Made by a program: the position numbers and the translations under genes
Notes under the pieces: model-generated
Database searches by the model: none
The model's input: the letters and a program-made list of their open reading frames with translations, nothing else
Told to the model about the DNA's origin: nothing
Part shown: piece after piece, positions 22,074 through 32,946 of the stretch
Numbering within the stretch: the first letter of the stretch is position 1
How the letters are laid out: each line of letters starts with the position of its first letter
DNA from: Zelopaecilomyces penicillatus
Lineage: Eukaryota > Ascomycota > Sordariomycetes > Hypocreales > Pseudodiploosporaceae
Assembly: GCA_005765155.1 (NCBI GenBank)
Contig: VCCP01000001.1
Location: 5,146,001 to 5,210,000 of the forward strand
Length of the DNA: 64,000 nt
Direction of reading: 5' to 3'

Positions 22074-24195
22074 ATGGAGCTGGCCGTGACAGTGAAGATG
22101 GACCAAGGCGCCCTCGCCGATGCCCATCTTCTTCATGGTTGCTGTCTTGAAGCAGAGAGATGTGACCTCGTCTGGCTTCGACTTCAGGGTTTGTTCAATG
22201 CATTGCCAGATGCCAATCGGCGGCACATGGCTGTGTTGATTGAAGAGATTCGATCTTCGAGCCTTATTCTTCGAGAAATGGCCGATTTGTCCCAGGTTCA
22301 TCAAGACCGTGTGCCGCTAGTGCTGGATCCTCTCAATACTCTTTTACCCTGCCTCTCCCGATCACTCCGGGATATTAGCACTCATTATGAGAACAAAACA
22401 CTCTCCAAGCCGAACCGCTGGAGGACAATGTACCATGAGATGACAAAGGAGGCCGGTGGTCTCCAGCTTCCGCATCGATTCGGCATGTATAATAATTTTC
22501 TGACATTACTACGGGACTTGCTGGCAAGGTTCGCATGTCTCATTGCTTCCACTATCATCATTTCTTGTCCGTATTAATCACCTAGCAGGTCCCCCAACTT
22601 TGACCTCAATATGCTGGAACGTGTCCGGTTGCAAATTATGCAATTACGAGAGGCTAGAGGGATACGTGAGCAATCCATCCTTTTTCGTCAAATCTTTCAA
22701 GTTCCATAGCTCACACTTGATAGCTCCGCCGCCAATTCAAGCAGGCCCTCTGGTCCGCCATGGCACTGCCTTGGCTTCTCCAAATGTGGATCCAGTAAGC
22801 TCATTACCATCTGTGTTTGATTTACGGTGCTCTCTGACACTCATAGCAGTCAATACACTGGTCAGAGCAAATATTCTCTCTACCGCTGCCCTCTAGAACA
22901 GCTCTCAAGGGCCAACACAAGTGAGAGCACCTTTAAGCCCAAGTTCTTTCGACCTGGATGTCCCCTACATCTATCTTTACTTACATAGACAATAGATCTG
23001 AATCATTAGGTCCTCATCGGCCATGGGGCCATCTAAATATTCCTTGCAATTCCAAGGTTCTTTTTCGACGGTATGATACCAGCCCATTGCTTTCCGTCGT
23101 TGTTGGTAAAATGGCCCATACCGTTTCGATACTAATATATCTATAGTCCTTTCAATGATGATAAACTCTCCCTCATCGCATTCCAGGACGGACGTGATGG
23201 TTGTCCATACTTTTTACTTCGAACATTTTACATGGGCGGCCCCTGGTTCGCCCTGCGTGGCGCCCATGAGTTGTGCATTCACCGAGAGGGAGACTTACTG
23301 CAGCTGAAGCGTTGGAGTCGGTCAGAAAACTGCGCCAAGATCTGGGCCACCCTACGCTTCATCACCTGGGAAGGTATGTATACTCTTAATTCAATGTCTC
23401 ACCGTCCGCTACCAGTGCAACAACTAACCGCGTTTTGTCCAGAACTTATCCTTCAATATTGCACATTTTTAGCACTTAAAGCACGCAACAGTTTAACTGT
23501 TCAGCTAGGAGCTCAAGAGTATACTTTGCGCGGAGAGCGAAAACTCTTTCAAGCGTAAGATGACCCCTTTTCCTACCTGAGGCTCTGACAAATCGAATTA
23601 CAAATACAATCATACTAACTTCGTCTTTCAGATGCATATTAGATGACAATTTCAAGCATTCGCTCATTGTCTATGAGGATCGCATGAGTGGGGGCCGCAG
23701 GCTCCATGCTGCTGTCTGGGAGGGCGAGCTACGCCAGTGCCCCGTCTGGACTGCATTCGGTTAGTGATTCCCATCACTAGATGGACTAAGAAGCGTGATG
23801 CAGAAAACTGACAGAATATCATGTAGTGACACACCAGTCTGCTTCGCCAACATGGCTTAAGCGAGTTGGGAGACGCAAGATTCGACTGGCGGATGTTCAG
23901 CTTTACGTTTTCTGTCAACAGTATCGCCAGCAAAGCCAGCGAAAGGGGACAACCGGCGCTTTCGAAATCCAGTTCTTCAGCGAAGAGGGTAAGTACTTGC
24001 TTCATTTCATGATCAGGTGTTCAAACTGATATATAGAGAGTTGGGTGAACTTGATGCTGATGAGATCTTTTTGCAGCCGCCGATAGCTTCAAGGAGCTGT
24101 TTTGTCCGCCGCGATCAGCTACACCAAGAGCAATTACACCGAGAGCAATAACACCACGAGCAGCTACTCCAAGAGCAATGACGCCAAAACCATAG
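22074..24195 (+). CDS. conserved fungal protein of unknown function, ten exons
   Basis: I do not recognise a named family. Proposed exons: 22074-22528, 22589-22665, 22724-22794, 22850-22920, 22996-23070, 23147-23373, 23443-23554, 23632-23759, 23827-23988 and 24077-24195, giving 498 codons plus stop. The N-terminal 150 residues look all-helical. A Pro-rich linker follows (PPPPIQAGPL). The C-terminal half contains two stretches that look like beta-rich PH-like folds: one around DGCPYFLLRTFYMGGPWFAL and one ending GAFEIQFFSEEAADSFKELF. The tail consists of five TPRA-type pentapeptides. Every intron has GT-AG ends and is under 110 bases. The splice choice around 22660-23000 was made because all three donors are canonical; the alternative there needs a 23-base intron. 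Start: the first ATG after a pyrimidine-rich leader. Role and location unknown; a membrane- or protein-binding adaptor is possible. Confidence 0.7.
24115..24190 (+). repeat. 15-bp coding minisatellite (TPRA pentapeptides)
   Basis: Five imperfect copies of a 15-bp unit inside the last exon encode ATPRA-ITPRA-ITPRA-ATPRA-MTPKP at the very C-terminus of the preceding gene. The copies differ mainly at one residue position, as expected of slippage-derived repeats kept in frame. Confidence 0.85.
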
Positions 24196-25403
24196 CCCTT
24201 TCTGTAAGAGAGCGACCTACTAGCTGCACGACTAGAACATACCCAAAAACACACACATTTGCCAGGCTCAAATGGGTTCGGATGGCTTTCCAATACAGCA
24301 TCGCCTGAAAGCACACTTTTCCCAAATCGTAGGGACTTTGTTCAAAATTTCCCTTTGTCTTGTCTTTGTTTTTGTTTTTCTTCTTTTTCTCATTTTTTTT
24401 TTTAGCGGACGCCTGTAAGGTAAAAAGGGGCGGGTTGTATACCGGAGCATTACATGAATAAGGAGAACGGCGCCCGTGTTTGTCTTGTGTTTTTTTGTTT
24501 TTGGATTTTGGATTTTCAGCATCATACCCACGACTTACGAGATTGATATTATGATACACACACAGAGAGAGAGAGAGACGAGGAGAGCGCTGTTATGCTT
24601 AAGAGCCAGGTAATTCCCTGGTGGAAAATAACGTCCAGAAGAGATGTGAAAATGCAGCTCACTTGTGTTTTACTATATATGGAGAAAAAGAAGTTAGCCT
24701 AGCTAAAACTCAACTTGATAATTTAATTTAAAAACACGGTAATTTACGATACTCGCGACTGGTTGAACGCATCATTATGAAGTGCTTTATTGCAGAATCG
24801 AATAGGACAATGGAACATGAGTCGAAGTACATGGAGGGGCGCCTTGGGATGTGGTATCCGTCAATGGCACTCTTCGCCACTTGGTGTGTTACATCGAGAT
24901 TGGGTGAGCCTTGGTTTGGGCAGAGATTCCGTCTTCCATGTTAGGCAGCAAAAGAGTTGACCACATAGTGATCGTCACCACACCCACTCATCGTGGGCTT
25001 AGATGTTTTAGAAGACATGTAATCATGTAAAGTTGAAATGCATACGACACGTAAATTGCATGCTTGAGCAGTTTCCTCGAACCTGTCAAAAAAATGTTGT
25101 TTTTGCTGCCCAACTTGTTGAGTCTCAGGGTAAACCATGTTGACAAGTCATCCGGGAACTTCATGTTGTTTGACCAGGACAGTAATTGCCGTTAGAGCTA
25201 ACTTCGTGATCTCGCCAGTCTGTTTCTTCAATAGACACTCATTATACCCCAGACAATTCATCTTCTTGCAAATAGTAAGTTTTTTTTTTTTTTATTGATA
25301 TCATAATCGGTTTGAAAAATTCCGTTTCATGCCTTCCATCTTCTCCTTTTGCTTTCCTTTTGATTGCCCCTATCATCACACACTCGCTTACAAATTCGCC
25401 CCC
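24196..25403. other. intergenic region between convergent genes
   Basis: 3' flanks of the plus-strand gene ending at 24195 and of phosphoglucomutase ending at 25404. It contains A/T-rich stretches, a CA/GA microsatellite at about 24555-24583 and a 14-base T run at 25280-25293. No gene seen. Confidence 0.6.
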
Positions 25404-27351
25404 CTAAGTCTTAACATCAGGCTCATCACGGCCAACATGCTCCTTGAACTTGAGAAGCTCGGTAGCAAACTTGACTTCCTCCTTTAGGAAATCCTGGGCA
25501 TCCAGATCGTACTTGGATGCATCATTGGTGTGCTGCTCAATGTACAAGCGAATGGTAGCTCCAGACGAGCCAGTGCCAGAGAGACGAACAACGATTCGGC
25601 TGCCAGAAGAGAAACAAGCGTACAGACCCTGCTTGGAAGAAACTGAGCCATCCAGATCGGTGTAGGAGAAGTTGCCCGCATCTTTGACAGTACGCTCTGT
25701 AACTTTAAGTTAGACGACTAAACTAGTATTTTAATGATACCATTGGAGTAGAATCACTTACCTCCAATATTGCTGCCAATAAAGCTGGGGTTGGCAATCA
25801 GGTTTTCAAGCTCGCCGACAACCTTGTTTGCTCCATTCGAGTCGACATCCTCATAATCATACCTGGTGAAAAAAGTACGTCCGTACTGACCCCAGAAATC
25901 CTTCTGGATCTGTTTGATGGAGGGGGTGACAGTGGGGTTCTGCACACCCAGGGCGGCAATGATGTTGAGCCAAGCAACAATGGCCCACAGACCATCCTTT
26001 TCGCGGATGTGATCACTTCCAGTGCCGAAGCTCTCCTCACCACAAATGGACAGCTTCTTGGCGTCAAAGAGGGCACAGAAGAACTTCCAGCCAGTGGGGA
26101 CCTCATAGCATTCAAGACCCTGTGCCTTGGCGACGAGATCAACAGCGCCACTGGTGGGCATTGAGCGGGCGAGGCCATTGACACCATGTTTCTTGAAGTA
26201 GGGGATAAGTTTTGCGTGGTGTGCAATGATGGCAAGAGAGTCGCCGGGTGAGACAAAGGCGTTTGCACCATAGATCATGTTTCGGTCACCATCACCGTCA
26301 GATGCAGCGCCAAAGGGGATTTGATTCTTATCAACAACCTCAACGAGGGAGTGAGCGTAAGTCAGGTTAGGGTCAGGATGGCCGCCGTTGAAGTCGGGGC
26401 TAGGCTCGCAGTTCTGAGTAGCGCCGGTGAGACCCAACTCCTGTTCGAAAATAGCCTTTCCATAAGGTCCCGTGACGCCAGAAAGACCATCAAAGAGAAC
26501 CTTGAAATCAGGGTGGGTGGAGAAGAACTTCTTAATGGTGTCAAAGTCGAAGATATCCTTGAGCATGGCAGTGTAGTCGGAAGTGCTGTCGATGATCTCG
26601 ACCTCGAGCGAGCCATAGGTCTTGGTTCCAACTGTAGAGATGTCAATATCGGGAATAGACACCAGCTTGTAGGAGGTTAAAGTTTTGGAAGTCTCGTAGA
26701 TCTTGTCGGTAACAGACTCGGGGGCAGGGCCGCCATTGGCTAGGTTGTACTTGATGCCGAAATCGTTCTTGGGGCCTAAATGAATTAAGGATATCAGTAG
26801 GGGGATATGCTCTAAACTAGATCAGGTCAAGACTTACCACCGGGGTTATGGCTTGCAGTTAGTAGAATACCGCCAGTAGCCTTACGAAGTCGAATGATAT
26901 GGCTGGCCGCAGGGGTAGAAAGGATACCATCCTGGCCGATGAGTAGCTTCTTGACACCGTACGCAGCACTGATCTTTGCAATCAATTGAATAACTTCGGG
27001 GTTGTAGTAGCGACCATCGCCACCAATGACGAGAAAAGCTCCTGAATAAAAACATTCGTGTTAGTTTACAGTTTACAAAAGCTGCTTTGTATGAGATCGT
27101 GGCAGGCACTTACCCTCGGCACCTTCAGGAATCGAAAGCAGGATGCTGGTTACAAAGGCCTCGCTGTAATGAGGCTTCTGGAACACCACGACCTTCTTGC
27201 GGAGGCCAGAGCTGTAGCATATCAAGACCCCCATGTTAATATTTTGCATCCGAAGCTGGGAGCTGAGAACGGGGAGGGGGGGCTAGCTTGTGACGTACGT
27301 TCCAGGCTTCTGGTCCTGAAAGGGTTGGAACTCGACTGTCTTGACGTCCAT
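25404..27351 (-). CDS. PGM2: phosphoglucomutase
   Basis: Five exons: 27351-27299, 27211-27114, 27041-26838, 26775-25762 and 25696-25404, giving 553 codons plus stop, the normal size. It interconverts glucose 1-phosphate and glucose 6-phosphate in the cytosol, linking glycogen, trehalose, UDP-glucose and cell-wall synthesis with glycolysis. Seen: the phosphoserine loop TASHNPGG with S114, split by an intron after the first Gly of GG; the Mg-binding loop DGDGD at 278-282; the sugar-binding loop GEES at 364-367; and the C-terminal phosphate-binding RLSGTGSSGATIR in the last exon. Donors are GTAAGT or GTACGT, except GTAAGTG at exon 2. The gene symbol follows the yeast major isozyme; the window cannot show how many paralogues exist. 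Confidence 0.96.
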
Positions 27352-27970
27352 GATTGCGGATGGAACCAGATTGACAGATTATGGTGGGAATTGGAGGATG
27401 GTAGAAGAAAAGAAGAAAGAAAGAAAAGCAATCAATGTCCCTCGCCCAAGTGGGAATTGTTGAGAAGCAGCAGCCTGTCGTTGACCAAATTGAGAGACAA
27501 TTGAGGGGAAGCTCTGGGGAGCTGATGGTGGGGCCGTTTGGGCATCGCGTCACAGGCTTTAGCAAGTTAAGCAACCATGATGGAGGGGCAGAGACAGTGT
27601 GCAGTGGAGTGTGATTCAGACTGTGTATTGTGCCCCTTAATAGCGGGGTCTGCACAGTGCGCAAGTAGGCCATGTCGAGGAGCTGCAGTTGCTGATTTGC
27701 TTCATTGTAACCATCCCTCGTTTTCGAAAGAACCAACCATCAGCAGCCCGTCATGTCCGTCATGACATCAGCAGCTAGTGCTGTTTTTGCCACGCGATTC
27801 GCTTGGCGACATGCCAATCCAGTCAATCTCGGATGAAATGGACGTGGCTGGTCGCCTTGAATTACTGTCTGTGATCCTAGATGTCTGACTCGTTAAAGAG
27901 AGGCACAAGCTGTTGACCGACCGCATTGTGGGAATTTACATCAAAGCACCATTCTATTACCCAGCTACGG
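27352..27970. other. intergenic region (phosphoglucomutase promoter)
   Basis: 619 bases between the phosphoglucomutase ATG and the stop of the oligoribonuclease gene, both on the minus strand. No gene seen; just upstream of the ATG there is a purine-rich stretch with GAAAAGAAAGAAAG-like sequence (about 27408-27430). Confidence 0.6.
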
Positions 27971-28629
27971 TCAGTTAGTGCCAGCCGTAAAGATGGCATC
28001 CCGATAAAACTTTGCCTCCGCTATGCTCTCCAGTATATCGTCCCTGGCCTTGTGGGAGCCCCTCTTCGCTGGTGCTTGAGAGAGAATGCCCGGCGGGCCC
28101 CACCGTCGAGCTGCCTCTTTGATGCTGCTAACGTCGAGAATGCGATAGTGCAGGTGCTCCATGACTTTGGCGAATGGTTCCTTGCGCAAAAACGCTCTGT
28201 CTGCGTGAACGCTGTTGCCGGCCAAGAGGGCAGTGCGTGGCTTGGGGAGGAACTTGGTGATGTAGCTGTAGAGCCCCTCGGCGGCTTGGGTGGGCGACGT
28301 TGTTGAAGCCACGACGGCTGCTGTGAGCCCCGAGTTTCCATGGGTTTTGGTGCACCATTCGTCCATTTGGTCGAGGCGCGAGGCTGGCCAGTGGATGATG
28401 GCGTGGAAACCTTCAGCGTCGATGACGTCGAGGTTGCCAGTGGTCAGTATGCAGTAGATTTCTATAATCTCTTCCGTGTCGGGGTTGAGCCCCGTCATCT
28501 ATACCCGGTCAGGGAGTGTGAGTTTCCTGACAGGCACCATTAGGCTCAGGTACAGAATGAAGCTCGCACCTCGCAATCTATCCATACGAGAGCATCCTCG
28601 AGTTTTAGAGAAGCAGAGTTTGAAGGCAT
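27971..28629 (-). CDS. oligoribonuclease (DEDDh 3'-5' exonuclease, REXO2/Orn family)
   Basis: Two exons, 28629-28570 and 28498-27971, give 195 codons plus stop. The 71-base intron separates GAG from ATG inside the signature WIDCEMTGL, so the downstream ATG is not the true start. Catalytic acidic residues are D18 and E20 in that motif, then the HADRAFL segment, the YRILDVSSIKE motif III and the HKARDDILESI motif, which supplies the H and final D of the DEDDh set. The enzyme degrades very short RNAs (2-5 nt); the fungal and animal forms act in mitochondria and/or cytosol. The N-terminus here is too short to show a clear mitochondrial presequence. Residues and length match the family well. Confidence 0.94.
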
Positions 28630-29404
28630 TTTGAATTCAACAGGACCTAGAAGACGGGGTTTTGTTGGCCACGGGCAGGTTCTGGTGTATGTTGGACGGG
28701 TTTGTGAAAAATCAAGGCCATCAGAAGGCCTCTCTCTACCATGGCTGGTGAAGTCTTTGATGTGATGCCAACCCTAGTTTAACCCCAACCCTGCTTCTAT
28801 GCAACTTCTTCCCCACACACCACCAGCGATGAAGCTTGTCTTGTTCAATCCACCACCACAGATCTTCTGTGCTCCACATCCATGTCTTCCGCCAATAGAG
28901 GAGTGTTGAAACGCTGCGTATTCCCAACACCCACGATTCCATTGGGCAATCAGGCCGACAGCAAGTCAACAGCCCCAGATGTCGATCGAGCCGCCTCCAT
29001 CACCAACATACGACAAGTCCATCCAAGAATCTGCGGTACCCTCTCCGCCAATAGCGGCGGCATCTACCAGAATCAAATTCATAATAGCTAGATACATGAC
29101 TGCCTGTGGGCAAAAGAGCTTCGTCGCTGATACCACCAATGGCTATCTAGAATCAACTAGCATTGATTGACATTTGCCATCCTGCATCCTTCCAGCATAT
29201 ACATTTACACGCCCTTACATTGCCATTCCCCTCTTTTGGCAGGCCATCATCGCCTCTCTCTCGCACTCGGCATCTCGGTCATCCGCTATCCATTTTTGAA
29301 ACTACCCTCTGACGGCACGGGGGTTTGTTTCATCACATCGCTCTGCATAGCTTCATCGAGATCATTGACCTTTTTTTTTTTGTGGAAAGTGTATAAAATA
29401 CATC
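28630..29404. promoter_or_regulatory. divergent upstream region of oligoribonuclease and the Gfo/Idh/MocA gene
   Basis: 775 bases between two divergent ATGs. On the plus-strand side a T10 run (29371-29380) is followed by TATAAAATA at about 29393-29401, only a few bases before the first ATG of the oxidoreductase gene. Short open frames at 28882-29170 are not supported. Confidence 0.6.
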
Positions 29405-31006
29405 ATGGCCGCCATCAACGGCTTGCTATCGAATCTCGTCAGCCCAGACTCTCATGGCGCCTCGGCAGACGGGCGTCCTAAGAAACCAGAAATGTCCGAA
29501 ACCCCCCCGCGATTCATCATCATAGGCGCTGGTGCGCGAGGATCAGGCTACGCCGTGGCTATCGATGCAGCCAGTAATGGGGTTGTAGCGGCCGTTGCAG
29601 AACCCATCAAGTTCAAGCGAGAAGTGCTCGGCAAGAAACACATATGGGGCGAGAATGGCCCTGGTGAAGGCCAGTCCTTCTCGGACTGGCATGAGTTTCT
29701 TGATTACGAGCAGTCTCGACGTCGCAGAGTGGCTGCTGGGGAAGCCAACGTACCAGAAGGTGTGGATGGGGCGTTTGTCTGCGTTATGGATACGATGCAC
29801 CACGAGGTAGTCGTTGGACTGGCGCCTTTGGGTCTTCATATCATGTGTGAAAAGCCCCTTGCTTGCTCTCTGGAAGCATGCGTTGACATGTATAATGCCA
29901 TCAAGCCGCTCCAAAGCTCCAGTGTCTTTTCCATTGGACACGTCTTGAGATACAGCCCGCATAACGTGATATTACGAAAGCTGCTGGTGGAAGACCAAGT
30001 CATTGGGAACATCAACAGCGTAATCCATACGGAGCCGATTGGCTGGTGGCACTTTATGCACTCGTATGTGAGAGGGAATTGGAGGAACGACAAGACGACG
30101 GCACCATCCCTTTTGACCAAGAGCTGCCATGACATCGACCTGCTTCTTTGGCTACTGTGCTCTCCCGAGAAAGCTGGCCAGGGGGAACCCCACCTCCCAG
30201 AAACGGTATCTTCTTCTGGAGGTCTGCAATTTTTTAAGAAGAGCCGCAAGCCTGTTGCCGCCGGGACAGCCACAAACTGTATGAAGTGTCCCTTGGGCGA
30301 TTCTGGTTGCAAGTACTCCGCCAAGAAGATCTATCTTGGCCCTGGCCACGACAGCCTCGAAACTGGCAACACTGATTGGCCTGTGAACATCGTGGTGCAC
30401 GATATCGAGGACTTCCGGACAGTGGATACCCGCAAAGAAAGGATGCAGCAAGCGCTAGAGGAAGACTGGGATAAATCAACCCCAGAGGCCCAAGTTAGTT
30501 CACGCAACTGGTTCGGCCGTTGTGTCTTTGAATCCGACAACAACGTGTGTGATGAACAGTTTGTCACTATAACCTGGCCCGAGTCACACAAGCCGGCCAA
30601 GCGTGTCGCTTTCCACATGGTGGCGCAAACCAAAAAGCAGTGCAAGCGATATTCCAACTTTTACGGCGATGACGGAGAGATTTACGCCGACTCGGATAAG
30701 ATTGTTATTGAGGATTTCAACACGGGCGAGACTAGGACCATCACACCACGTCTGGAGCACAGCGGCCACGGCGGCGGCGACCTTGGCCTGACGCGTCAGT
30801 TTGTCATGGCCTGCGACCGGGTGAAGAATCATGGCTGGGAGACACAGAAGGCTCAAAACGAGATAATCGGATGCACGCTTGAAGAGGTTCTTCGAAGCCA
30901 TGCCATTGTGTTCGCCGCCGAAGAGGCAAGGTTGAACAACAAGGTTCTACACTGGCAGCAATGGTGGGATGATGCAGTTGCTAAGAAGATGGCCAAGCTG
31001 AGTTAA
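29405..31006 (+). CDS. Gfo/Idh/MocA family NAD(P)-dependent oxidoreductase
   Basis: Uninterrupted 533-codon frame. The Rossmann fold starts at about residue 35, with FIIIGAGARGSGYA (GxGxxG at 41-46). The conserved CEKPL, with lysine K150, closes the nucleotide-binding domain, and CHDIDLLLWLL at 241-251 is the usual catalytic/substrate segment of the second domain. Family members oxidise or isomerise sugars and related cyclic polyols; the substrate here is not evident. Notable is a Cys cluster, CMKCPLGDSGCKYSAKKIY (C292, C295, C302), in an insert of the C-terminal domain; a similar CxxC...C insert occurs in some bacterial and fungal relatives and could bind a metal (inference). The start is uncertain: a TATAAAATA sits right before the first ATG, so Met30 (MSETPPRF), just before the Rossmann fold, may be the real start. 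Confidence 0.88.
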   Translation: MAAINGLLSNLVSPDSHGASADGRPKKPEMSETPPRFIIIGAGARGSGYAVAIDAASNGVVAAVAEPIKFKREVLGKKHIWGENGPGEGQSFSDWHEFLDYEQSRRRRVAAGEANVPEGVDGAFVCVMDTMHHEVVVGLAPLGLHIMCEKPLACSLEACVDMYNAIKPLQSSSVFSIGHVLRYSPHNVILRKLLVEDQVIGNINSVIHTEPIGWWHFMHSYVRGNWRNDKTTAPSLLTKSCHDIDLLLWLLCSPEKAGQGEPHLPETVSSSGGLQFFKKSRKPVAAGTATNCMKCPLGDSGCKYSAKKIYLGPGHDSLETGNTDWPVNIVVHDIEDFRTVDTRKERMQQALEEDWDKSTPEAQVSSRNWFGRCVFESDNNVCDEQFVTITWPESHKPAKRVAFHMVAQTKKQCKRYSNFYGDDGEIYADSDKIVIEDFNTGETRTITPRLEHSGHGGGDLGLTRQFVMACDRVKNHGWETQKAQNEIIGCTLEEVLRSHAIVFAAEEARLNNKVLHWQQWWDDAVAKKMAKLS

Positions 31007-31387
31007 CAAATGGCGGAAAGGGGACGAGGGAACTTACACAGTACACATGACAACAATATCCAACATATCGCACAGAAGACACGAATTATAAGAAGGGTAC
31101 TTTGCATTCGGCATTCATGTGACATATTATGAAAAACGAATACTCTTTCGCTATGAGCCCAGAAAACAATAAAATCCCAAATGTCCGCTATTTACGCCCC
31201 GTCCAGTTATAGTTCCAAGAAACCCCGGATATTCATTCCCTCTTCGATTCCATAGTGCCCATTAAACCCTCAACCGCAGAACATGCAAAAGCCCGGCAGA
31301 ATCCTTCTCGAAAGTGATCCGGGATACACAACCCCCTCCCCCCCTGGTGTGATAGAAACCATATCAACTAACTTATCTCGGCTCAAC
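31007..31387. other. short intergenic region between convergent genes
   Basis: 381 bases of 3' flanking DNA between two convergent stop codons; an AATAAA-like sequence is present near 31169 (CAATAAAATC). No gene seen. Confidence 0.6.
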
Positions 31388-32946
31388 TCAGCTCATCAAC
31401 TCGGCCCGATTGTTGGTTGTGCCCATTGGGTTCACGGCCTGGAGCTCAGTCGGCGGCGGCTGGTGTGGTTGCTGAAGATGTTGCGGTGATGCTGGCCCAC
31501 TTGGATTCATGATGGGCACGCCAGGGCTGGGCGTCGTCTGAGGAGGCGGCGACGAGGTCACAGAACCGACCGGGAAGGGATACTGCTGCGGGTAACCTTG
31601 CTGAGGATAACCCTGCTGCTGAGGATACTGGCCCTGGAACTGAGGCGGCGACTGCGGGTGCTGCTGAGGATAGCCCTGTTGCGCGTACATGGCTTGCTGA
31701 CCGTGCGGGTTCATGTTGGCGTCGTAGCCCTGGGGCGGGTAGCCGGTCGGCTGGTAGTTGGACGGCACTCCGGACGGATACATGGGCCCGGTGGGAGATG
31801 TGGGACTCTGAGGTTGCTGGGGCTGCTGGGCCATCGGAGGAGGAGGCGAGGCCTGGCTAGATCCGCTGGATTTGCCACCGGAGTTGCGGCGCCGGAGGAG
31901 GAGGAAGGCCGCCGTGCCGACGAGACCGATAGCGGCAACACCGCCGACCGCACCGCCAGCGATTGCGCCAATGTTGGAGCTCTTCTTCTTGGGGGGGATG
32001 TTGTTGTTTCCACCATTGTTTCCACCGTTGTTGCCGCCATTGTTGTTGCCGCCCGTGGTAGTAGCAGTGCCGGTTGCTCCCGTCGCAGTACCGGTCTCTG
32101 TGTTTGGAGCATTGGTGGTCTTGACAGTGCCCGTGTGCGTCCGGGACCAAGCTGGGTCAACGGTCAGAAGAGTGCCGCGACCAGCAGTCGGAGAGCAGTC
32201 GAAAAGCGTGTAAAGACCAGCAGAGGCGCCCTTTCCAGAGGTCGAGACGACCCAGGTGTAGCACTGGCCCAAATTCGATGTAGCGCTGCGAGAGAGAAGT
32301 GTCAGAATGTGTGTATTCTATTGGGTATAAGAGAAGTAAGGGGGTAGCTTACCAGCATAGTGTGTGGTAGTCTGAGGGCAAGTTGCAAGAGCCGGCGCTG
32401 GAGGCAGCGTAGTTGATGCATTTGGTCTTGATGGCGCTACATGAGCTGTTGGGTTGACAGCAGCCGACATGGCCATTCTCTGGTGTGCAAGTTGCGCCAG
32501 CGGAGATGCAAGTGAAGGAGTCTAATGAGTCGGCAATTAGCACAAGATGTTTCTCTTACGCACTGGTTTTCCAGATATCTCTAGAATATCCACCACAGCC
32601 TCAGAGGACGAAACATATAAGTAAACGAACGGGGGGTTCCTCTTTCTTTCTCATTTATTTTTCACTTACTTCCATTCGTCGGCACAAATCCACACGTCAA
32701 CGGCCCCAGCGTGTAATCATCCGCGCGGTGCATCATCATCCGTCCCAGCCTGGGAGGCTCCGTCGGGCGCGGCGACATGCCCAGACCTAGCACCTGCTCG
32801 AGAGGGTCGGCCATGACGCCGATGGTCTCTGTTGGGGGTTTCCATGAGGCTTCGGCTCCGGATCCGGATTTGGCGATGTTGTTGTTGGCGGCGGCCGGGG
32901 AGACAACGGCGCCCAAGGCGAAGACGATCGCCGCGTTGTGACGCAT
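31388..32946 (-). CDS. secreted/single-pass membrane protein with Cys-rich ectodomain and Q/P/Y-rich cytosolic tail
   Basis: Three exons, 32946-32670, 32521-32353 and 32285-31388, give 447 codons plus stop. Seen in order: an N-terminal signal peptide (about 1-20, AIVFALGAVVSPAAA); an ectodomain with about a dozen cysteines in exons 2-3 (TCISAGATC, VGCC, SSC, KC, SCN, LCC, QC, DC); a Thr/Ser-rich stretch; an Asn/Gly linker of NNGG repeats (about 228-244); a transmembrane segment (about 254-278) preceded by KKK and followed by RRR; and a Gln/Pro/Tyr/Gly-rich tail with many QGYPQQ-like units, ending AELMS. This layout recalls fungal plasma-membrane wall sensors, and the Cys-rich domain is shared with other fungal surface proteins, but I cannot name the family. 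The compositionally biased tail could support condensation or PDZ/WW-type contacts (inference). Confidence 0.8.

Noticed and set aside
22701..22723. Alternative 23-base intron in the unknown gene
   Set aside because: Too short for fungal splicing; the 58-base intron 22666-22723 with a GTGAGC donor fits better and keeps the frame.
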